DNA from: Mucilaginibacter sp.
Lineage (GTDB): Bacteria > Bacteroidota > Bacteroidia > Sphingobacteriales > Sphingobacteriaceae
Reading direction: 5' to 3'
Length of the DNA: 64,000 bases
NCBI RefSeq assembly: GCF_025362475.1
Contig: NZ_JANYGH010000005.1
Coordinates: forward strand, 124,001-188,000
Below are positions 28,064-38,700 of the stretch, in pieces. Under the pieces are notes generated by a model. The model was not told where the DNA came from, did no database searches, and was given only the letters and a program-made list of their open reading frames with translations. How positions within the stretch are numbered: the first letter of the stretch is position 1; the number at the start of each line of letters is the position of its first letter. Position numbers and translations under genes: made by a program.

Positions 28064-29050
28064 ATGAAAAACTTATCAATGTTCAGCAACAAGGCAATTT
28101 GCCGTTTTTTTCAGATTCAAATTGTCCTGTTCTTATTTGTTTTTTCTGTAATTAAGGTATCAGCTCGTGAAACAGAACCAACGAAAGACCCCGATGTGAT
28201 TGGCCGGTGGGATCTCACTATCAGCAAAGCTGGTAAAAGTTTACCTTCCTGGTTAGAGGTGCAAAAATCAGGTACCCATACGCTGATTGGGCGTTTTGTG
28301 TATGCTTTTGGAAGCGCACGCCCTATTTCAGAAGTTAAGCCTAATGATGGTAAATATAGTTTTTCTATTCCTCCGCAATGGGAAGAAGGGAACAGGAACA
28401 TGGATTTTCAATTTGAAGTTAGCGGCGATAAAATCAAAGGCACCATGGTTTATACAGATGGCGTGACCTATGAATTCACTGGCGTCCGTGCGCCACTACT
28501 TATCAGGTCTAAAAGCCCGGTTTGGGGTGCGCCAGTGAAATTGTTTAATGGAAAAGATGTTAAGGGGTGGCATACCGACGGCAAGAATCAATGGATTGCG
28601 GAGGGTGGGATTTTGAGAAGCCCTCATTCGGGAGCTAACCTGATAACAGATAGAAATTTTACTGATTTTAAATTACATATTGAATTTAGGTACCCGCAGG
28701 GAAGCAACAGCGGCGTTTACCTAAGGGGCCGGTATGAATTACAGATCATCGATACAAAAAGTGGCGACCCTGAGCCTATCAATAACCAGTTCAGCTCAAT
28801 CTATGGTTTCCTGCCGCCAAATAAAATGATGGCGAAAAATCCGGGTGAGTGGCAATATTATGATATTACATTGGTTGGCAGAATGATAACCATTATAGCT
28901 AACGGAAAAACTGTAATCTGTGATCAGGTAATCCCCGGCATAACCGGCGGGGCGATAAACAGCCAGGAAGGCGAGCCCGGCCCGATATTGATCCAGGGAG
29001 ATCATGGGCCGATTGATTACAGGAATATTGTAATAACAACGGCGAAGTAA
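28064..29050 (+). CDS. DUF1080 (3-keto-disaccharide hydrolase-like) secreted protein
   Basis: 328 residues. A signal peptide covers about residues 1-36 ('IVLFLFVFSVIKVSARE'), so it is exported. Residues about 45-140 form a small beta-rich domain; residues about 155-328 form the DUF1080 lectin-like fold, with 'VKLFNGKDVKGWHTDGKN', 'GSNSGVYLRGRYELQI' and 'GPILIQGDHGPIDYRNI'. DUF1080 proteins include 3-keto-glycoside hydrolases and often work with Gfo/Idh/MocA enzymes, but this one is far from the oxidoreductase at the window start. The exact substrate is unknown. Confidence 0.85.
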   Translation: MKNLSMFSNKAICRFFQIQIVLFLFVFSVIKVSARETEPTKDPDVIGRWDLTISKAGKSLPSWLEVQKSGTHTLIGRFVYAFGSARPISEVKPNDGKYSFSIPPQWEEGNRNMDFQFEVSGDKIKGTMVYTDGVTYEFTGVRAPLLIRSKSPVWGAPVKLFNGKDVKGWHTDGKNQWIAEGGILRSPHSGANLITDRNFTDFKLHIEFRYPQGSNSGVYLRGRYELQIIDTKSGDPEPINNQFSSIYGFLPPNKMMAKNPGEWQYYDITLVGRMITIIANGKTVICDQVIPGITGGAINSQEGEPGPILIQGDHGPIDYRNIVITTAK

Positions 29051-29062
29051 CGAAATGATTGG

Positions 29063-29100
29063 AATAACGTTTGCATAGCTGGAATTATGGAAACGTTATT
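29063..29100. terminator. Hairpin after the DUF1080 gene
   Basis: AATAACGTTT and AAACGTTATT pair over ten bases with an 18-base loop, starting 13 bases after the stop. It is a likely transcript end, but the T-run is short. Confidence 0.45.
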
Positions 29101-29262
29101 TCAAATTTCACTACCTGTCAAAAACGCCTCAGGATTTGAACCCTACGGTACTTTCTACATGTACATCGTTACCAACACGAGGCCCAAATAATGTATCCAA
29201 ATCATTACAAAACATTTTAGCGCGATGGACTATTTTTGCATTAGTTAAATCACGCAACTAAA

Positions 29263-29640
29263 GTGAAAAGGTATAAGCAAACCATACAGCAATATATAGT
29301 ACTATCGCTTTTAGTGATATACCAGGTTATTGGTTTGGTTCATATTGCTTACCTCCCGCGACAAAATGATGCGAGGGCCCCGCACTCGTCATCTGCAATA
29401 GATTTTCTTCATAAAAACAGTAATAGCAACTTACCGCGGGTTCAGTTTCAAAGAAGCTTTTATTCTTTTGAAAGTAGAAAGGATTTAACAACCCCGACCA
29501 AGATCCTGGTCCTGTTTTTCGCGTTCCTGCTTATTGGGGGCGCAGCTTTGATCCCTGCAAAAAGGCCGGATGGCACTTTGGCTGCGGTATATTCCCATAC
29601 GCCCTCTTCTTATCTCAACCTGCGCACGCTCAGGATTTGA
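29263..29640 (+). CDS. Small membrane protein of unknown function
   Basis: 125 residues from a GTG start; family not recognised. Two hydrophobic stretches are visible, 'YIVLSLLVIYQVIGLVHIAY' near the start and 'KILVLFFAFLLIGGAALIP' near residue 90, with a polar loop between them. It lies 180 bases before the RND operon on the same strand, and could belong to it or be independent. The start codon is uncertain. Confidence 0.5.
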   Translation: MKRYKQTIQQYIVLSLLVIYQVIGLVHIAYLPRQNDARAPHSSSAIDFLHKNSNSNLPRVQFQRSFYSFESRKDLTTPTKILVLFFAFLLIGGAALIPAKRPDGTLAAVYSHTPSSYLNLRTLRI

Positions 29641-29776
29641 GTTTACTCGTCTTTTGAATTTGCTGATCGGTTACTTAACGGCTTCAGTAAATGTCGCGTC
29701 GATCTCATTGCCTTTTACCGGCCATTAGATTCTCGAGGCTCTCAAATTTCATTTTCTTCTTAAAAATTTTAATCAG

Positions 29777-29796
29777 AATGACTGTTAAACGTCATT
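29777..29796. promoter_or_regulatory. Candidate operator before the RND operon
   Basis: AATGAC and GTCATT form an inverted repeat with an eight-base spacer, 25 bases before the tolC ATG. It is a possible site for the MarR regulator at the end of the operon. The link is inferred from place only. Confidence 0.3.
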
Positions 29797-29821
29797 TATC
29801 ATAACATCAACCTGTTTTGCC

Positions 29822-31279
29822 ATGACGCGCATACCAATAAATATTTATGGCTTAAGTCCGTTTTTATTTGCAGGCTTACTTTCTTTATCATTAACCGCTG
29901 CCGCGCAAAATAATAAGAAGAAGCAATTTCCTGTACCTGAAAATGTACCCGACACCAGTACGGTCGGTTTCCCCATAATGCCTAACGCTACCGATGCAGG
30001 AAAAAACGGCGGGGAGTATTTAACACTCAAACAATGTATTGATTACGCTTTGGTACATCAGCCGGCTTTAAACAAAGCCCTGATCAATGTAGATATTGCT
30101 CACACTACCAACAGCATCAATCTAGCAGCCTGGTTGCCGCAGGTTAACGCCAATGGCAATGTTGTACACTATATACAGCAGTCTAATGCAAATATTTCTA
30201 CCAATACCGGCTCAACCACGGGTAACGGCTCTACTAATACGGTTCGTAGCAGCTTCACCAATACTTTTATCCCGGAGCTGGCAGTATCGCAGGCCATTTT
30301 AAGCCCCAGTCTTTTGTATGCGGCCAAAAGTGCGCCCTTATTAGTAAAACAGGCGCAGCAAGTTACCGACAGCATCAAAATATACCTGGTTTCGGCGGTG
30401 AGCAAATCGTTTTATAATGTGTTGCTAACCCTGCAGCAAATCAATGTTTTAAAGGAAGATACCGCCCGGCTTGGCAAAAACCTGCGCGATACCTATCACC
30501 AATACAAAGGTGGTATTGTTGACGAAACCGATTACCTACAGGCCACTATTACCCTCAATAATTCTGCAGCCCAGTTAAAGCAGGCCAATGAAAATATCAT
30601 CCCTCAATACGTGGCATTAAAGCAGCTAATGGGCTACGAACCTGAAAAAGATTTTAATGTAAGTATCGATACCGCCCAAATGATGGCCGATATCCAAATT
30701 GATACCACCCGGCAACTACAATATGAAAAGCGCATTGAGTACCGCCAGGTTGAAACCCGGAAGGATTTGCAGCAACAGCTTACCAATTATTACAAGTATG
30801 CTTACCTGCCAACGGTGTCTGGGTTTTTTAATTACAGCTTGCAATATGCTAATAACAATTTTTCAAACCTGCTATCAAAATCGTACCCCAGCTCCATTGT
30901 AGGTGTATCGCTTAGCATCCCCATATTTACGGGTTTTGCGCGGGTGCATAATGTACACAAATCGCAATTACAGGAGCAAATGATCCATTGGGATGAGGTC
31001 GACCTAAAATCGCAACTGTATAAGGAATATACCACGGGGCTGGCCGGTTACAAAAGTAACCTGTTCAGTTTTAATGTTCAACGCAAAAATGTGGCTATGG
31101 CCCGGCGTGTTTACTTCGTTGTAAACCTGCAATACAAGCAGGGCATAGTAGCTTATCTTAACGTGATCACTGCGGAATCAAACCTGATCACGGCCGAAAT
31201 CAATTACACTAACTCGCTTTTCCAACTGCTATCAAGCAAAATTGACCTGGAGAAAGCGATGGGAGATATCACCTATTAA
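29822..31279 (+). CDS. TolC family outer-membrane channel of the RND operon
   Basis: 485 residues with a signal peptide ending near 'SLSLTAAAQN', then two outer-membrane-efflux repeats of long helices ('LKQCIDYALVHQPALNKALI', 'YFVVNLQYKQGIVAYLNVIT'). An extended, polar N-terminal stretch follows the signal peptide. It is the first gene of a five-gene unit tolC-adaptor-RND-RND-marR, with 17 bases to the adaptor gene. It provides the outer-membrane exit for the two RND pumps. Confidence 0.92.
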   Translation: MTRIPINIYGLSPFLFAGLLSLSLTAAAQNNKKKQFPVPENVPDTSTVGFPIMPNATDAGKNGGEYLTLKQCIDYALVHQPALNKALINVDIAHTTNSINLAAWLPQVNANGNVVHYIQQSNANISTNTGSTTGNGSTNTVRSSFTNTFIPELAVSQAILSPSLLYAAKSAPLLVKQAQQVTDSIKIYLVSAVSKSFYNVLLTLQQINVLKEDTARLGKNLRDTYHQYKGGIVDETDYLQATITLNNSAAQLKQANENIIPQYVALKQLMGYEPEKDFNVSIDTAQMMADIQIDTTRQLQYEKRIEYRQVETRKDLQQQLTNYYKYAYLPTVSGFFNYSLQYANNNFSNLLSKSYPSSIVGVSLSIPIFTGFARVHNVHKSQLQEQMIHWDEVDLKSQLYKEYTTGLAGYKSNLFSFNVQRKNVAMARRVYFVVNLQYKQGIVAYLNVITAESNLITAEINYTNSLFQLLSSKIDLEKAMGDITY

Positions 31280-31296
31280 TACTAAAAACAAACTCC

Positions 31297-32478
31297 ATGA
31301 AGCGCGTATTTTTAAATACCATTTTTATAAGTATCGTAATTTTTGCCGCCTGCAAAAAAAAGCAACCGCCCGAAAATAACGAAGTACCCGTAAACCTGTA
31401 TAAGGTGAAAGCACAACGGGTTTTGTATTATGATAAGTACCCATCTACAACGGCGGCCCTTAGCCAGGTAACCTTGCTACCTCAAGTACAAGGAGCTATT
31501 ACAGGCATATTTTTTACCGAGGGAACCGAGGTGAAAAAAGGGCAAAAGTTATATGAAATTGACAGGCGGATTTACCAGGACAGTTATGATGCCGCTGTAG
31601 CCAATCGTAAAGTTACTGAAGGCACCCTTTTGCAAGCCCAGCAGGATGCCGACCGCTATGAGTATCTGAATAAATATAACGCTGTGGCCAAGCAGCTTTA
31701 TGACCATGCCATCATCACCCTTGATAATGCTAAAAGCCAGGTAAAATCGGCAGATCAGGCTGTGAAAACCGCTAAGACCAATTTAAACTACGCGGAGGTA
31801 TACGCCCCCTTTGATGGTACTATTGGCTTCAGCCAGGTAAAATTGGGTAATGTGGTTACAGCAGGAACTACCGTGCTAAATACCATATCAACTAATGACC
31901 CAATGGCTGTTGATTTTGTGATCAACGAAAAGCAGTTGCCCAAATTTGAACGCATGCAGCAAAGCAAGCATGAGCCAACCGATTCGCTTTTTACCATTTT
32001 ACTGGCAGATAACTCGCTATACCCTGTGAACGGTAAAATAGCGGTTATTGATAGGGCAGTAAACTCACAAACGGGAGCGATCACTATAAGGCTGGTGTTC
32101 CCTAATCCTAAAGGGATGTTAAGGGTAGGCATGAGTTGCGTAGTACGGGTACACAACCAGGAGCCGGGGCCGCAAATAGTGGTGCCGGGCAAAGCGGTTG
32201 TTGAGCAAATGGGCGAATACTTTGTGTACACCGCCAAAGATAGCCTGGTGAATAACCCTAAAGCCGGCGCCGATTCTGCCAAAAACAAGATCAAAAAACT
32301 GGTGGCATTTCAGAAAAAGGTACAGGTTGGCGAAACCATTGGCCCCAACATGATCATCAAAAGTGGTATCGACGATGGTGAACGTGTTATTGTTGACGGC
32401 GTGCAGTTGCTGCACGATGGCTCAAAAATAACCACTGCCAATAAGGTAGGGCCATCTGCCGGTGGTAAAGCCCGTTAG
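31297..32478 (+). CDS. RND efflux periplasmic adaptor lipoprotein
   Basis: 393 residues. The signal sequence ends in a lipobox, 'IFAACKKKQ', so the protein is anchored to the inner membrane by lipid. The fold is the AcrA/MexA type: barrel-sandwich strand 'LLPQVQGAITGIFFTEGTEV', a helical hairpin (about 95-150), 'APFDGTIGFSQVKLGNVV', and a C-terminal membrane-proximal domain. It is the only adaptor in the operon and must serve both RND permeases. 46 bases separate it from the first permease start. Confidence 0.94.
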   Translation: MKRVFLNTIFISIVIFAACKKKQPPENNEVPVNLYKVKAQRVLYYDKYPSTTAALSQVTLLPQVQGAITGIFFTEGTEVKKGQKLYEIDRRIYQDSYDAAVANRKVTEGTLLQAQQDADRYEYLNKYNAVAKQLYDHAIITLDNAKSQVKSADQAVKTAKTNLNYAEVYAPFDGTIGFSQVKLGNVVTAGTTVLNTISTNDPMAVDFVINEKQLPKFERMQQSKHEPTDSLFTILLADNSLYPVNGKIAVIDRAVNSQTGAITIRLVFPNPKGMLRVGMSCVVRVHNQEPGPQIVVPGKAVVEQMGEYFVYTAKDSLVNNPKAGADSAKNKIKKLVAFQKKVQVGETIGPNMIIKSGIDDGERVIVDGVQLLHDGSKITTANKVGPSAGGKAR

Positions 32479-32524
32479 TGGTAACGTTAAAACACAAACA
32501 AAAAATTTTAGACGAAGACATCCT

Positions 32525-35500
32525 ATGATCGCTAATACTTTTATAAAAAGACCTGTAACGGCCATCGTGATATCTATTGTATTGATCATTACCGGTACCG
32601 TGAGCATCCTCATGTTGCCGATAGATCAGTACCCCGATATTACGCCGCCTATTGTACAGGTTAACGGCCAGTTTACCGGTGCCGACGCGCAAACGGTTGA
32701 ACAAACCGTAGCCACGCCCATTGAAGAGCAGGTGAACGGAACGCCGGGCATGGAATACATGCAAAGCAACAATACCAATAACGGGCAAATGAGCATGAAC
32801 GTAACCTTTAAAATGGGTACGGATATAGATGTTGCCGCGCTTGATGTTCAAAACAGGGTTAGTATTGCTACCCCGTTGTTGCCTGCCGTAGTAAGCAGGC
32901 TTGGGCTAACCGTACGCGCTGTAAACCCAAGCATGCTCATGATGGTGGCTATTTACGCGCCTAAAGGCACGCACAACATCACCTTTTTAGATAACTATAC
33001 CAATATATTTATACAGGACGCACTATTGCGTGTGCCGGGCGTAGGCAGCATTAACCGCTTTACGGATGATTTTAGTATGCGCATCTGGATGAATCCGGAT
33101 AAAATGGCCGCTTACAGTTTAACCCCATCTGATGTAATTGCCGCGCTTAATGCCCAAAACGTGCAGGTGGCGGCGGGTACGGCAGGTGTTCCGCCCCAGG
33201 CTTCCAGCCAAACCTATGAGCTGGGTATCCTGGTAAATGGGCGGTTGAGCAAAGTATCAGAATTTGAAAAGGTGATTGTAAAAACCATCCCGGCTACCGG
33301 GCAACTGGTTTATTTGAAAGATGTTGCACGTGTTGAATTGGGCAAATTCACCTTCTCCAGTAATTCCTTTGTTGATGGGCATAAGGCATCCTACCTTCAA
33401 ATTTACCAGGCACCGGGTAGCAACGCGCTTGAAACGGCCAATGGCGTATACGCTGCCCTTGCCAAATTAAAAACAAACTTTCCATCTGATGTGCAATACC
33501 GGGTTCCGTTTGAATCGGTTACAGTTGTTAAGGTTTCTATGGAAGATGTGGTGGGGACGTTATTGAAAACATTGGGCCTGGTGGCCGTGGTGGTATTCCT
33601 GTTCCTGCAAAACTGGCGGTCTACATTAATTCCTGTACTGGCTATCCCGGTATCAATCTTTGGTACGTTTTGCTTTTTTATACCGTTGGGTTTTACTATC
33701 AATACCTTAACCATGTTTGGGTTTGTACTGGCGATAGGTATTGTGGTTGATGATGCCATTATTGTGGTGGAGGCAGTGCAGCATTACATTGACCATGAAG
33801 GCATGTCGGCCAAAGAAGCTACCTACCAGGCTATGAAAGATATATCTGCACCGGTAATCGCTATCGCGCTGATTCTGGCGGCAGTGTTTGTCCCGGTAGG
33901 TTTTATTCCGGGCATTGTCGGGCGTTTATACCAGCAGTTTGCTATTACTATAGCTATTTCGGTAATAATTTCGGCGTTTATTGCCTTATCATTAACGCCG
34001 GCATTGTGTACGCTGTTATTAAAACCATCGCATATTGACGCGGATGCAAAGGGCATCAACAAGTTGTTTTTCAAATTCAACAGCTGGTTTCAACGGGTAA
34101 CAGACAGGTATACCGAGGGGGTTAAAAAAAGCATCAAAGCCTCCCGTTTTATCGTGATCCTGCTGGTGTGTATTTGCGTAGCCACGTTCTTTTTGTTCCA
34201 GCATAAACCATCGGGCTTTATCCCTTCAGAGGATGACGGCAATTTATATGTTACGTTTCAATTACCGCCTGCATCCTCCACAGCGCGGTCGGTTGAGGTG
34301 ATGTCGAAACTGATGAAGGTTATCGGCTCAACACCGGGCGTGGCACATTACGCGGCGCTATCGGGCTTAAACGTGGTAACCAACGCCAGTAACTCCAATA
34401 ACGGCACCATTTATTGCCAGCTTGCCCCCTGGGATGAACGCAGTAAAACAACCGAACAGGTACCGGGCATCATAGGCGAGTTGCAAAAACGGATTACCGA
34501 CGCCGGGATACGGGATGCCAATGTAGAAGTTATCCAACCTTCGCCATTACCGGGTATTGGTACAACTGTGGGTTTTAGCTTACAGATAGAACAGCGCAGC
34601 TCAACAGATAATTTGCAGGAATTTCAAAAAGTGGTTGATAAATTTGTGACTGAGGCCAATAAAAACCCGGTGATCTCCAAAGCCTTCACCTTTTATACCT
34701 CGCATACACCCAATTATAGTTTAACGGTTGATCGGGAAAAATGTGAAAAGCTGGGTGTGAACGTGGCAGATGTGTTTACAACAATACAAGCCTACATGGG
34801 AAGCTTGTACATTAACGATTTTACCACCTATAACCGCACCTTCCACGTAGTGGTACAGGCAGATACAGCTTTCCGTAAAGTGGTTGCCAATATGGATAAA
34901 TACTATGTGCGCAACCAGGCCGGCGAGATGGTGCCCCTGGGTACACTGATGAGCTATAAACCGGTTGATGCGCCGCCGCTTATTTCACACTTTAATATTT
35001 TCCGCACGGCCGAGGTTGACGGGGCGGCGGCCGAAGGGCACAGCAGTGGTGAGGCCATTGCTGCCATGCAGGAATTGGCAAAGCGCACTTTACCTGAAGG
35101 CTACGATTATGAGTTTTCGGGCTTGAGCTATGAAGAGATCAAGGCAGGCTCAACAACAATTTACATCTTCCTGTTCTCCATCACCTTTGTATTCCTGTTT
35201 TTGGCAGCCTTGTATGAAAGCTGGTCGGTACCATTCTCGGTACTTTTAGCTGTACCGATAGGGGCCATGGGAGCTATATTGGCATTGGTACTGGTGCCAA
35301 GCTTAACCAATAACGTGTACGCGCAAATCGGGTTGATCACGCTCATCGGGCTTGCGGCCAAAAACGCCATCCTGATTGTAGAGTTTGCCAAAGTAAGGGT
35401 AGATATGGGCGAGGAGCTCATCAAATCAACCCTTGAAGCGGTAAGCCTCCGTCTAAGGCCCATCATCATGACCTCTCTTGCATTTGTTCTGGGCGTACTG

Positions 35501-35779
35501 CCGTTGGTGCTGGCAACAGGCGCAGGCGCGGTAGCCCGCAGGACTATAGGTTTCACTGTATTAGGTGGTATGATAGCGGCATCAACACTGGCTATTTTCA
35601 TTGTGCCGGTATTGTTTGTACTGATCACCCGCTTTTCATACGGTAAAGAGAAATTGGAATACCTGCAGGCCCATAAAGAAGATCTGGCAGAGAAAGCTAA
35701 AAAGGTGGAAGCTCAAAACATCGATCCCGAACTGGAATATGAGATTGAAAAATCCCGTGCATTACATAAAGCTAATTAA
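32525..35779 (+). CDS. RND efflux permease A (AcrB/MexB-like)
   Basis: 1084 residues from the ATG at 32525. The HAE1-type RND transporter layout is clear: first membrane helix 'RPVTAIVISIVLIITG', a large porter loop with 'TPIEEQVNGTPGMEYM', helix four with the proton-relay aspartates in 'AIGIVVDDAIIVVEA', a second porter loop, and final helices with 'ILIVEFAKVRVDMGEELI'. It exports hydrophobic drugs using the proton gradient through the adaptor and TolC. It has a close copy in the very next gene. Confidence 0.95.
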   Translation: MIANTFIKRPVTAIVISIVLIITGTVSILMLPIDQYPDITPPIVQVNGQFTGADAQTVEQTVATPIEEQVNGTPGMEYMQSNNTNNGQMSMNVTFKMGTDIDVAALDVQNRVSIATPLLPAVVSRLGLTVRAVNPSMLMMVAIYAPKGTHNITFLDNYTNIFIQDALLRVPGVGSINRFTDDFSMRIWMNPDKMAAYSLTPSDVIAALNAQNVQVAAGTAGVPPQASSQTYELGILVNGRLSKVSEFEKVIVKTIPATGQLVYLKDVARVELGKFTFSSNSFVDGHKASYLQIYQAPGSNALETANGVYAALAKLKTNFPSDVQYRVPFESVTVVKVSMEDVVGTLLKTLGLVAVVVFLFLQNWRSTLIPVLAIPVSIFGTFCFFIPLGFTINTLTMFGFVLAIGIVVDDAIIVVEAVQHYIDHEGMSAKEATYQAMKDISAPVIAIALILAAVFVPVGFIPGIVGRLYQQFAITIAISVIISAFIALSLTPALCTLLLKPSHIDADAKGINKLFFKFNSWFQRVTDRYTEGVKKSIKASRFIVILLVCICVATFFLFQHKPSGFIPSEDDGNLYVTFQLPPASSTARSVEVMSKLMKVIGSTPGVAHYAALSGLNVVTNASNSNNGTIYCQLAPWDERSKTTEQVPGIIGELQKRITDAGIRDANVEVIQPSPLPGIGTTVGFSLQIEQRSSTDNLQEFQKVVDKFVTEANKNPVISKAFTFYTSHTPNYSLTVDREKCEKLGVNVADVFTTIQAYMGSLYINDFTTYNRTFHVVVQADTAFRKVVANMDKYYVRNQAGEMVPLGTLMSYKPVDAPPLISHFNIFRTAEVDGAAAEGHSSGEAIAAMQELAKRTLPEGYDYEFSGLSYEEIKAGSTTIYIFLFSITFVFLFLAALYESWSVPFSVLLAVPIGAMGAILALVLVPSLTNNVYAQIGLITLIGLAAKNAILIVEFAKVRVDMGEELIKSTLEAVSLRLRPIIMTSLAFVLGVLPLVLATGAGAVARRTIGFTVLGGMIAASTLAIFIVPVLFVLITRFSYGKEKLEYLQAHKEDLAEKAKKVEAQNIDPELEYEIEKSRALHKAN

Positions 35780-35781
35780 GG

Positions 35782-38700
35782 ATGATTTCAAATACATTTA
35801 TAAAACGGCCCGTTACTGCCATTGTGATATCGCTGGTGCTGATGATAGCTGGGGTAATTTGCCTTGTTAACCTCGCGGTTGACCAGTACCCCAATATATC
35901 GCCGCCAAGCGTATCGGTAAACGGCTCATACACCGGTGCAGATGCCCAAACCGTGGAACAAAATATAGCCACACCTATTGAGGAGCAGGTAAACGGTACA
36001 CCGGGTATGGAGTACATGACCAGCACCAGTACCAACAGCGGGAGCATGGGCATCAGGGTAACTTTTAAAATAGGCACCAACGTACACATCGCTGCTCTCA
36101 ACGTTCAAAACCGTGTAGGTATTGCCGCGCCCTTGCTGCCATCTGTGGTAAGTAAATTGGGGCTAACCGTGCGGGCCAGTAACCCCGATCAGTTGATGCT
36201 GGTAGCTATTTATTCGCCAAAGCATAGCCATAACATTACCTTTTTGGATAACTACACCAGTACTTTTATCCAGGATGCTATACTGCGTGTTCCGGGTGTT
36301 GGCGATGTAAGCGCGCGGACAGATAATTTTAGTATGAGGATCTGGATGAATCCCGATAAAATGGCATCCTATAGTTTAACACCCGCCGATGTAACTGCTG
36401 CCTTAAACGCCCAAAACGTTTATGTTGCCGCGGGTTCAGTTGGCGCCCCTCCGCAGGATGCTTCACAAACCTATGAAACCGGAATTTTGGTGAATGGGAT
36501 GCTCAACAAGGTAAAAGACTATGAAAACATAGTTGTGAAAAGCATCCCAGGCACCAGTCAGCTGGTGCACCTTAAAGATGTGGCAAGGGTTGAACTGGGT
36601 AAATTCACTTTTTCCAGTAATGCCTTTGTGGATGGCAACAGGGCATCCACCATCCAGATCTATCAATCGCCGGGAAGTAACGCCCTGCAAACTGCCGAAA
36701 ATGTGTACGCGGCCCTGGCCAAATTAAAAAAATCGTTCCCTAAAGATGTTGATTACGTGGTGCCTTTTGAATCGGTAACCATAATAAAGGTATCGATGCA
36801 GGAGGTGATAGGTACTTTAATTAAAGCACTTATTTTAGTAGCTATCGTAGTGTTCCTCTTCCTCCAAAACTGGCGCTCTACGCTTATTCCTATATTGGCC
36901 ATCCCGGTATCCATATTGGCTACTTTTATCTTTTTTATCCCCCTGGGTTTTACCGTTAACACCTTAACCATGTTTGGTTTTGTGCTGGCGATAGGTATAG
37001 TGGTAGATGATGCTATTATTGTAGTTGAGGCGGTGCAGCACTACATCGATGAGCAGCACATGTCGCCCAAAGAGGCTACCTACCATGCCATGAAGGAGAT
37101 TTCGGCGCCGGTTATCGCGATAGCACTTATTCTGGCATCGGTATTTGTGCCGGTAGGTTTTATTCCGGGGATAGTAGGGCGTTTATACCAGCAATTTGCC
37201 ATCACCATTGCTATTTCGGTTATCCTTTCGGCATTTATAGCTTTATCATTAACCCCGGCGCTTTGTACTTTATTATTAAAGCCTACCAAGCCTGTAACTG
37301 ATAAATCAAACTGGCTCGATCGTTTTTTCAGGGGCTTTAATCAGGTATTCGAAAAGATAACCTTCAAATATACCAACGGGGTACACCGCAGCATCAAAGG
37401 CGCACGGTATATCGTTGTTCTGCTGGTTTGTATTTGTGTGGGGACCTATTTGCTGTTCATGGTAAAACCATCGGGCTTTGTGCCGGCAGAAGATGGTGGT
37501 CGTTTGTATGTAACCTACCAGCTGCCCGAAGCTTCGTCAACCATTCAATCGGTTAATGTGATGAACAAGCTCATGAAAATTGTGGCTTCAACACCAGGTA
37601 TCCTGCATTATACAGCTATCTCGGGTTTCAACATCCTGAACGGTGGCGCCAATTCCAACAACGGTTCTATGTTTTGCATGCTTACGCCCTGGGACGATCG
37701 CACAACGCCGGATACCAGGGTGCCGGGGCTGATGAACGTGATTAAGCAAAAAATTGCAAAGGCGGGTATCAAAAATGCCAACGTAGTGGTTGCGCAGCCG
37801 CCACCCATCAGGGGTATAGGCCAGGCTGCCGGCTTCAGCATGCAAATTGAACAGGGTAACTCTACAGATGATATCTACACTTTTGAAAAGGTGGTTAAAA
37901 AGTTTGTGGCGGCCGCAAAAGCTACCCCCGCTACGGCTGGGGCTTATAGCTATTTTTCGGCGCATACACCAAGTTATCAGCTTAATGTGGATAGGGAAAA
38001 ATGCGAGAAGCTGGGCATCAATATTTCTGATGTTTTCTCTACCATGCAAGCCTATATGGGTAGTTTATTTGTCAATAACTTCACATTATACAATAGAACC
38101 TATCACGTGGTGGTGCAGGCAGATACTGCTTACCGGGCGCTCATCTCCAACATGAATAAATATTATGTACGCAACTCGGCAGGCCAAATGCTTCCTTTAA
38201 GCGCGGTTATTAGCTATAAGCCGATAGTGGCTGCCCCGTTGATTACCCACTTTAATATCTTTCGCTCGGCCGAAGTGGATGGTTCCATACCGCCAGGATA
38301 CAGCAGCGGCCAGGCAATTGAAGCTTTGAAGCAATTAGCCGCCAAATCATTACCACGCGGATACACCTACGAGTTTTCGGGCCTGAGTTACGAGGAATTG
38401 AAGGCAGGATCGACCACGGTGTACATTTTCATGTTCTCCATCATGTTTGTATTCCTGTTCCTGGCGGCATTGTATGAAAGCTGGTCGGTACCCTTTTCAG
38501 TAATGCTGGCTGTGCCGATTAGCGCATTTGGCGCTATCCTGGCGCTTACCGTGGTGCCAACTATCACCAATAATGTTTACGCGCAGATAGGGCTTATCAC
38601 GTTAATTGGTCTTTCGGCAAAAAATGCCATCCTGATTGTAGAGTTTGCCAAGATCAGGGTTGATAGGGGCGAAGAGCTGGTAAAATCCACATTGGAAGCT